The notes under the pieces: model-generated
The model's database searches: none
What the model was told of the DNA's origin: nothing
Seen by the model: the letters and a program-made list of their open reading frames with translations, nothing else
Source of the DNA: Corythucha ciliata
Lineage: Eukaryota > Arthropoda > Insecta > Hemiptera > Tingidae
NCBI GenBank assembly: GCA_038030265.1
Contig: CM075939.1
Span: forward strand, 7,545,253-7,609,252
Direction of reading: 5' to 3'
Length of the DNA: 64,000 nt
Part shown: positions 56,640 to 64,000 of the stretch, piece by piece
How the letters are laid out: each line of letters begins with the position of its first letter
Position numbering within the stretch: the stretch's first letter is position 1
Position numbers and translations under genes: made by a program

Positions 56640-57393
56640 TTAGTTATGGATTAGCACTTTTTCTTAGTTGAAGCCTGGAAATATCCTTTAGATTAGAGGA
56701 TACGGATTGGCGTTTTCTCAATTTTAGCCGCGAATGAGTGATTTTTTAAATTTTTATCCGCAAATTAACGTTTTTCCTACAGGTTATTCGCGAATTAGCG
56801 CTTTTACTCAATTTCATCGACGGATTAGGCAATTTTTCGCAATTTTAGCCGCGGGCTTGGTCCAAAAACAGCACATTAGCGGTTTTTAGGTACATTTTAG
56901 CCGTAAAATTGGGAATCAGCGATTTTTTCCAAACTATGGTCTGGAAGTTGCATCGAAAACCTAGGATGAGCGCTTTTTTTCAGTTTTAGCCACGAATATT
57001 AGCACTTTTTCCAAATTTTGCCGCCTACTCACCCCACAACATCGGCACATTAGAGAGCGTTCTCAATTTTATCTGCTTAAGGACCTAAAGAAACTTGAGA
57101 ATCAGCGTATTTTCTCTCTATTTTAGCCGCGAATTTGCTTCCAGAAGGCACAAATTTTCTCAAACTCAAAACAAGTAAAGCAGTAAGTATTTAATTTAAA
57201 GATTTATTTCTTTATTTTCAGCCTCCCCACTCCCTCGAATTCACGGTTGTGACTAGGGTGGTGCGGTGAGGAGGGGAGTATTCCCCTAAGAACCTCCCCA
57301 CTCCCTCGAATTCACAGTTGTGACTAGGGTGGTGCGGTGAGGAGGGGAGTATTCCCCTAAATGTCCGTAGATAGGGTCATCTAAAGCTCAATT

Positions 57394-57600
57394 ATTCAAT
57401 TAATTGCCGGACACATTAGAAAAATGACATCTATCCCCTTTTCTAAATGCGAATGGGCGATTTTTCGCAATTTCAGTTGTGAATTTGCCCAATTTTAATC
57501 TGAAAGCGTCTTTTTTTGGTCAATGTTTTAGCGTGTTTTCTCAATTTCAGCCGCGGGATTGGGCCATATACATGTACAATGCCTAAGTTCCTTTATTCGT
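57394..57600. repeat. 30-bp repeat remnant
   Basis: TTTTCGCAATTTCAGTTGTGAATT-type units continue after the TIR element. Confidence 0.5.
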
Positions 57601-59950
57601 ATTTTTGATGAAAAGCAGAAGTGAGATTTCGGGGGGGGGGGATCTATCCCCCTGGATGCGCGACTCTTCCTTCACTGGTCAATCAAGATTTTTGATCCAC
57701 CACGTTTTAATTTAAAAAGAGAAAAACGGGATTGGGTCGCCCGAGAGAAAGCGATTTCGTGGGATCGGCTCTCGAAAAACCAATTTGGAGTGGTTGATTC
57801 ATTAAAATTTCTTGAAGTTGGTTAATTCATTTCAGGGCAGGCTCCCTAAAACAACAAAATGATGCGGGGAGTTGTCTCATTAAAAATCCAATGTTTTTCT
57901 ACTGACAATTAGCGTTAGGATCCAGAGGTGTAGAGTTTAAGTTTCCGTTGGGGGGGGGGGGGGCAAAATTAGCTGCGTATAGATAGGGGGGAGGGTTAGT
58001 ATTGAAATTTCGTAGTAACTAATTAAAAAACATCAAATTACCTAATATAACTGAGTACAAAACGTAAGAACAAACATGTCATATTTGAACTGGGGAATTG
58101 AACTGACAATAAGGGGCGTCTATTAGGCTGGTTGTCTATTGCGTCTATTGTTGTATTAGACGGTGATTTGGCATTCGACGATTTTCAGTGCATGCGACTT
58201 CGAGAATTGAATGTCACCGGTGCTCAGCAAATTGTGTAGCTGATTGTTTCATTCTGCCCACGAAATCGCCACTATGAGAAGGCGCACTCTTTGAGTTCGG
58301 TAATTTCGCTACGTCAACATTCCCGCACACGAAACTGCTATAATGTCTTTTTTAAAATTCATTTTTCGCGAGAGCACCTCCGATATGAACTCTTCGAGCA
58401 CTCGCACAAGACTGATGCGGCTTAGAAATGAGAAAAATAGCTAAATCGCTAATCGGTAAGCGTATTTACAATCCCCCTACGAGTTCAGAGCCCATGCCCT
58501 ACCGCCGGCACCACCACATTACACGCTGTCTTGAACTACACCAATAAGGCTTGAGAGATTAATCATTTTGAAATCTGCCCCCCCCCCTCCCAACTAAGTC
58601 ACGTTTTGTACGAGAAATGCTCCGTGCTTTCCGTTCTTTAGCCTTATAATTCTAATCGTAAGATAGCTTGGAAACACGCAAAAAATTAATAATAACACAT
58701 CAATAAATAAAATAATCCCGGATTTGTGAATCAGGAATTTAATGAGCGTCTACTGAAGAAGTGCGTGTTCATGAAAGAACTAACAAAACTTGAAAAATAA
58801 GATTATTCAATGAGTTATGAACGAAAATACCTCGACTCAGCACACAAAACTAGGTACATAAGGATTAGACGCCTCGTTTCGGCACATTAATTTGTTTACC
58901 CCTTGTAGCGATGAGTTGGCCAACGTCTACACCCCAAGGTTGTTTGCTACCCCGTACCGTTGCGGATTCTTCAAATCCTCGAAGTATACATCAAAACACA
59001 TTTTTTAAGCCACACTTGAGACTGGGCCGAACTTCGCTGCTATTCTGCCTTTTTTAAGCTTAATAATAAAATTATTATGACCATGGGCTAAAATCATGAG
59101 AGTGGGCAATTAATAAAGAAACTTTACCTAGGTAAATATTAATACCATTGGGCTATCCCTTTGAAATGACCTCGGGCCCTTCGGGGGTGATTCTGTAACT
59201 TTAAGGTATCAAATTTCCTATCGAAGGTCATGTGAAAACCGACTCTACTGATTTGAAAAATACCTACGTGAGCGTTTCACCTCTTGAACGCCCAGCGCGC
59301 AGCGGAAAACGCCCGTAGTTTCTCTATCCGTGCACTGCGAGTTTTCGATGAAAATCACGCGCGTTACGAACGACATTCTTGGTGTAATCCAAGGCAGCGT
59401 GTAATGCGGTGGTTCTGTTGACGCAATAGAAGTTCGCTCGAAAAGACAAAAAAAAAGCATGGGCTCTGATCTCGTCGGGGAATTGTGGAAGTTTTAACGG
59501 ACCACGCATTTCGTTTACAAACCCCATAGAGATACAATATAACTAGAGCTTGAATTGTCTATTGCGCAGCGGTCCGTGTCTGACGTCTCCAAGAGCTTGA
59601 GTTAGCTCCGAAAATCCCCGTGTTGGACCCCCCTGAACTTAAAGATTATGAAGTGCCGTGGTTTCTCAAATCGGGGACTATAAATTAGTCTCCTTCCATT
59701 TTTTTGTATTCTTCTGTTAAATAACTTGACAAGATTTAGTTTCATGTCGACCTAAATGGGCCAGAGGCATTGGTACGGGGGGGAGCTATGGGGGATAGAT
59801 CCCCCCCCCCCCAGAGCTACAAGTATACGAACGAAGGAGCACTAGTACTATAACGAAGAGCCCCGTAAAATCTCCGAAAATGAGCGTTTCACGTTGAAGT
59901 TAGGTTTAGCAGATTTTCTGGACTTAAAGCAGCCCGAAAAGGTTCGAGTA
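57601..59950. other. No gene recognised
   Basis: Less repetitive than its neighbours, with G/C runs at 57632, 57950, 58575 and 59800. A minus-strand ORF at 59324-59527 (PDEIRAHAFFLSFRANFYCV, then LHAALDY) and a shifted frame at 59245-59460 are short and match no family I know. Part (58178-58290) is a diverged copy of 18338-18450. Confidence 0.4.
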
Positions 59951-61980
59951 CGTCCAGCTTTTTCCTTGGGCTTCAGACCCAACGCAGTAGTGTACCGAGG
60001 TACGGGAAGGGGGGATTCGCCCCGGACCCTCTATCAGACAAGAATCGGTAATATTCGTGGCTATAGCTGCTAAAAAGCGCTGATTCGTGGTCTCGCGATG
60101 CTTCCAACTTCCAAACTGAAATTAAGAAAAAAATCGCTGATTCACGGTACATGGAGGCCATTCTGCGAATAAATCGTGGAAATCAACGCAAAAGTGTTGT
60201 ATTTGGGCAAACCTCGCGGTTAAAGTTGAGAAAACACGCTATAAAATTGACAAATAAAAGACGCATTCAGGTTAAAATTCGACAAAAATGGCAAATTCAC
60301 AACTGAAATGGCGTAAAATCGCCCATTCGCGCATGAAAAAGGGTATAGGATGCTGAATGGCCGCAAAATCAGGACAAAACGCAATTTCACAGCTGAAATT
60401 GCGAAAAATTGCTAATTTGCAATTTGCAGATATAAAGTTGTGGAAAAACGTTAATTCGCGGATACAAAATGAAGAAAATCACTAATTCGCGGCAAAAATA
60501 GAAAAAATCACCAATTAGAGCAGCTAAAATTAAGAAAATCGTTAATTTTCAGTCCAAATTGGGGAAAAGTGCTAATTCTCAGTTAAAAATGGAAAAAATT
60601 GCTAATTTCCAGCTTAAATTGAGTCAAACGCTAATTCTTGGCAAAAATTGACAAAACTCGGTAGGTAATGCACGGGTTGGAAACGCTACCACGCTGCTAA
60701 AATTTAGAAAAAGCGAAAATTCACTGCTAAAATTGAGAAACATCACTAATTCTCGAATTAAGTGTCATGAAATTTATAATTTAAAAATGATGATTTTTTG
60801 ACAGAAATGGATGGATAGATGTAAATTTTTTGGTTTGAAAAAGGTTTGAACAAAAAAATTTACATTTATAATTTAAATTCGCACCTTCTGAAGGCATTTT
60901 TGTGACTAAAATTTAGAAAAATGGCAAATACATGCATGGCTGTATAGTATAATGTTGAAAAATATGCTAATTCACGTCTAGAACTGCCGTGATGCAATAA
61001 TCTATACCTATGAAAGTTATATAAAATTGCTAATGCGGTGGTAAAATAAGAAAAACCGCTAATTTGCGGGTAATATTTAAAAAATAAAATAATCAGCCTG
61101 GGCCCAATTGCACAATGTTTTATTAGCTAATATTACAGCTGTTTTATTAGCTAATATTAGCTATATTATTAGCTAATAAAACATTGTGCAATAGGGCCCT
61201 GGTCAAAATTAAGAGAAAGGTTAATTTTAAGCCTAAAAATTGAGAAAATTGCTAATTCGGGGCTAAAAATGGAAAAACTCGCCAATTTATAGCTAAAATT
61301 GCGCCAAACCCCAATTTCTGACTGAAATCGAGAAAATTCGCTAATTCACAGGTTTGAAACGCTACGACGCGTCGCCGCTACAATTTTAAAAAAGCGCTAA
61401 TTCGCGGTTGAAATTGAGAAAAATTCTAATTTGCGCCAAAAACTGAATATACGCCAATTTGCGGATTCTGAAGGCAACTTTTCAGGCTGAAATTGAAAAA
61501 AAAAAACGCCAATTTATGGCAATGGGTGAAGAAACCGCTAACTCGCGAGTAAACTGAGAAAAATCGCTCATGCATTTCGTATGGTGAACCCCCCCCCTTT
61601 TTATATTGAACCAATCGTCAATCATATCAATATTGGGCTAATATTGAGGAAAACACTTAAGAAAAACGTTAATTTCTAGCTAAAACTGAGAAAAGTGCTA
61701 ATCCCCTGGTAAAAAAAAATTTAAAATTGGTAATAAGCTGCTAAAATTGAGGAAAACGCCAAAACTCGTGGATAAATAAGAAACATCGCTCACGGGATAA
61801 CAACGATACTTTGCTGCTAGAGGTGACAAAATGCGAAAAAATTCATGGCTATGGGAGGTGGTGGGGCAAAACCGCTAATCTGCGGCTGAAATTGAGAAGA
61901 ACGATACACCCGGTCAAAATTGGGAAAAGGGCTAATTTGCGGGTAGAGTCCAAAAATCGCTCTTAACTGAAAGATTAAGG
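59951..61980. repeat. 30-bp repeat field in reverse orientation
   Basis: From an AGTGTACCGAGGTACGGG transposon-end-like motif (about 59988), about 1.9 kb of units reads AAATTGAGAAAATCGCTAATTCGCGGCTAA, the reverse complement of the family elsewhere. 61228-61510 recurs at 63727-64000. Confidence 0.65.
61101..61198. mobile_element. 98-bp MITE with CTG target-site duplication
   Basis: GGCCCAATTGCACAATG ... CATTGTGCAATAGGGCC with CTG on each side (61098-61100, 61199-61201). The inside is also largely palindromic (TTTTATTAGCTAAT / ATTAGCTAATAAAA), so the whole unit could fold on itself. Confidence 0.88.
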
Positions 61981-62121
61981 CAATGATGAGGGCAGCAAGA
62001 TGTCTAGATTCAAGAGTGTGCTGGCTGGGTGGAATGATGACTAAAATGTGAAATTACCCCCCTCCCCTCACCGTCGCTAGATTTCAATCTGATCTCCCCC
62101 CCCCCCCGGACAAATTATTAC

Positions 62122-63668
62122 CTTTTTTTTTTTAACGGGGAGGGGGAAGCCCAGAAGAAACTATCTCCTACCAAACTCGACCTATAAGATCTATTGTGGT
62201 GTCCCCTCAGGTTGCCCTGCCAAGAAAGACGCTAGTTTTCAAGCGTCCTCCACCACCACTCCTTAACGAAGTTGAGGATATTTCCCGTAGCCATCCTGGA
62301 GATGTCCTCCGGTTGAAGCACATCATTTCCAAGATGTTGAAAGCGTAACCGCCCCAGAGCCTGGCACTCACACAGTACGTGCTCTGCTGTTTCCACGGCC
62401 AAGTCGCAAAATCTGCAAATGTCCGTGTCAGACTTCTCCATTAGTCTGAGTGTATATCGAAGGGCACAATGTCCCGTTAGCAGTCCCACCAAGATCCTAA
62501 GGTGTCCTCGGCTCAGAGAGATCAGGCCCTTCTCCGATCGTCCCTTTGGAGTGACAAAGAGCTTGGCCTGCCTGAGACCTGGTTGTCTAACCCAGTGTTC
62601 ACGATGCCTCTCGTCCAACCACGCCTGCACCTGCCTCTTCGTGAAGGACTTCGTGACCCCGAGACTTGGCTCCGGGCCCACGTAAGGCATCTCTGATCCT
62701 CTCTTCGCGAGTTGATCAGCCATTTCATTCCCCTCAAACCCCTTGTGACCCGGCACCCACATCAAAGTAAGGCTGTTTGCCGTTGCCACAGGCCTGAGGG
62801 TTTCAAGACATCGCCAAACTAGCTTCGAATTCACGACACTTGAGCCTAGGGCTTTAAGAGCCGCCTGGCTGTCAGACAGGATAAAGATCTTCGCTTTCCG
62901 GAGACCCCTCTCACTAATATTCCGCGCACAGGCTTCTATAGCATAGATCTCCGCCTGAAAGATGGTGGCGGTCGTCCCAAGGGACTCCCAATGCTGAAGC
63001 CTGGGGCCAAAGACCCCAATGCCAGCACCCCCGTCCTTCACAGATCCATCAGTATACCATACTTGCGTGCCTGGCTTAAACCTCGGCAAACCCTTATCCC
63101 AAAGGTCGCGGTTGCCTATATCGACTTTAAAGGGTTTTTCAAAATCCATCCTCACATGCATGAGATCAGTAACGACTTCAGCCGCCTCACTACATGCAAC
63201 TTCCTCCAGAACACGCAAGTGCCCAACCTGGACACCCCGCTTCACGTACTCCGCCCGCAGTAGTCTCACCGCCGCCATATATGCGGTCGCCTGCACATGA
63301 AAGTGCAGGGAAGGCATGTCCAGTAACACCTCCATGGCTGCCGTCGGGCATGAATGCATAGCACCCGTTACTCCAAGACAGGCCTGGCGCTGCAACTTAC
63401 TCAGCAAGGCCTGGACTGTCCCTTGTTTCGTCTTCTGCCACCATAGGAGTGAGCCATAGGTGACGATAGGCCTAACAACGGCTGTATACAGCCACAACAC
63501 CATTTTTGGCTTTGGACCCCATGTTTTGCCAAACATTTTCCGACCAGCCCACAATGCGAACGTGGCCTTATTCAGCACCCTCTTGATATGCGAGGTCCAT
63601 TTGAGCCCCTGATCCAGGGTAACTCCAAGGTACTTGACCTCTTTTCCTACTTTCAACACTTCTCCATT
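62122..63668 (-). mobile_element. 5'-truncated LINE (non-LTR retrotransposon)
   Basis: On the minus strand a reading frame for the end of a non-LTR reverse transcriptase plus RNase H is followed by a short 3' UTR and an A-run (TTTTTTTTTTT at 62127-62137 on the plus strand). The endonuclease and RT core are missing. RNase H after the RT points to the I/LOA/Ingi-like groups rather than most R1 or jockey elements. It sits inside the reversed 30-bp repeat field. Confidence 0.85.
62232..63659 (-). CDS. LINE ORF2 C-terminal part: RT thumb, RNase H, zinc-binding tail
   Basis: An uninterrupted 475-codon frame. Residues 1-130 match the RT connection region (VKYLGVTLDQGLKWTSHI, YTAVVRPIVTYGSLLWW, LSKLQRQACLGVTGAM). 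About 205-335 is RNase H with WYTDGSVKDGGAGIG, the conserved Glu in TIFQAEIYAIEAC, ILSDSQAALKAL and MWVPGHKGFEGNEMADQLA. Near 415-435 is CRFCDLAVETAEHVLCECQA, a C-terminal Cys/His cluster typical of LINE ORF2. The first Met shown is internal: the protein should start far upstream but the element is truncated. The absence of stops over 1.4 kb suggests recent insertion. Confidence 0.9.
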   Translation of the reverse strand: MLKVGKEVKYLGVTLDQGLKWTSHIKRVLNKATFALWAGRKMFGKTWGPKPKMVLWLYTAVVRPIVTYGSLLWWQKTKQGTVQALLSKLQRQACLGVTGAMHSCPTAAMEVLLDMPSLHFHVQATAYMAAVRLLRAEYVKRGVQVGHLRVLEEVACSEAAEVVTDLMHVRMDFEKPFKVDIGNRDLWDKGLPRFKPGTQVWYTDGSVKDGGAGIGVFGPRLQHWESLGTTATIFQAEIYAIEACARNISERGLRKAKIFILSDSQAALKALGSSVVNSKLVWRCLETLRPVATANSLTLMWVPGHKGFEGNEMADQLAKRGSEMPYVGPEPSLGVTKSFTKRQVQAWLDERHREHWVRQPGLRQAKLFVTPKGRSEKGLISLSRGHLRILVGLLTGHCALRYTLRLMEKSDTDICRFCDLAVETAEHVLCECQALGRLRFQHLGNDVLQPEDISRMATGNILNFVKEWWWRTLEN

Positions 63669-64000
63669 CAGTCGAATATTGGGCTAATATTGAGGAAAAC
63701 ACTTAAGAAAAACGTTAATTTCTAGCCTAAAATTGAGAAAATTGCTAATACGCGGCTAAAAATGGAAAAACTCGCCAATTTACAGCTAAAATTGCGCCAA
63801 ACGCCAATTTCTGACTGAAATCGAGAAAATTCGCTAATTCACAGGTTTGAAACGCTACGACGCGTCGCCGCTACAATTTAAAAAAAGCGCTAATTCACGG
63901 TTGAAATTGAGAAAAATTCTAATTTGCGCCAAAAACTGAATATAAGCCAATTTGCGGATTCTGAAGGCAACTTTTCAGGCTGAAATTGAAAAAAAAAAAA
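63669..64000. repeat. Second copy of the 61228-61680 repeat block
   Basis: 63676-63726 matches 61629-61680 (AATATTGGGCTAATATTG), and 63727-64000 matches 61228-61510, including the CGCTACGACGCGTCGCCGCT phrase. The order of the two blocks is reversed relative to the first copy (A-B before the LINE, B-A after it). Confidence 0.8.

Larger units (their letters stand above)
56033..57393. mobile_element. Element with 229-bp identical terminal inverted repeats
   Basis: 56033-56261 and 57165-57393 are inverse copies with no difference that I can see. Each arm contains two tandem copies of an approximately 82-bp block starting TTAGGGGAATACTCCCCTCC. Between the arms are a tRNA-like gene, a MITE (56497-56639) and 30-bp repeats. 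No clear target-site duplication; CATCTATCCCC occurs both before the left arm and shortly after the right one. Confidence 0.85.

Noticed and set aside
59245..59527. Overlapping minus-strand ORFs with an ankyrin-like phrase (LHAALDY)
   Set aside because: One weak phrase without a repeat pattern, and the two frames overlap without a plausible junction.

Overview
This is a eukaryotic, A+T-rich window, almost certainly from an arthropod. It carries the cuticle chitin-protection gene knickkopf, short introns of about 60-110 bp, and a dense load of LTR retrotransposons, LINEs, terminal-inverted-repeat DNA transposons and degenerate minisatellites. I cannot name the species. There are two real protein-coding genes, one decayed host-like gene, one tRNA-like Pol III unit and a great deal of nested repeat.

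Layout. 1-2560: a tandem array of about 150-175 bp units that switches orientation near 1090, interrupted by a 0.6-kb TIR element; it lies in an intron or upstream of the first gene. 2825-3515 (+): the last two exons of the MYST histone acetyltransferase mof/KAT8; earlier exons are outside the window. 3735-10099 (-): knickkopf (knk), convergent with mof, with eleven compact exons from 6482 down to 3735 and a candidate signal-peptide first exon at 10099-10069. That first exon lies in a 4.0-kb segment that is tandemly duplicated (8013-12024 and 12025-15784), so a second identical first exon sits at 14113-14083. 16262-17490: two arrays of a 20-bp minisatellite. About 17500-31300: degenerate roughly 30-bp repeats, plus a three-level transposon nest at 22030-27184 (Mutator-like, containing PIF/Harbinger-like, containing hAT-like). 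31850-43109: a degraded minus-strand Ty3/gypsy element with a Ty1/copia element (32434-36942) inserted in its integrase; the copia itself carries a MITE in its reverse transcriptase. 44763-45400 (-): a broken TBC1D22-like Rab-GAP gene. 45992-50847 (+): a second gypsy element with its own LTRs and 5-bp target-site duplication. 51770-55353: a TIR element with a 9-bp target-site duplication. 56033-57393: an element with 229-bp identical terminal inverted repeats, a tRNA-like gene and a MITE inside. 62122-63668 (-): a 5'-truncated LINE with an RNase H domain.

The coding logic is simple: mof acts in chromatin (H4K16 acetylation in the MSL/NSL complexes) and knk acts at the cell surface in cuticle assembly. 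They are only convergent neighbours whose 3' ends probably overlap. The rest is mobile DNA and its debris. The most unusual features are the duplicated knk first exon, the splice-acceptor-like 30-bp repeat that fills much of the window and forms the body of at least one hAT-like element, and the transposon nest whose empty-site copy is still present.

Limits: no alignment or search was run. Family names rest on recognised motifs, and repeat boundaries were read by eye.
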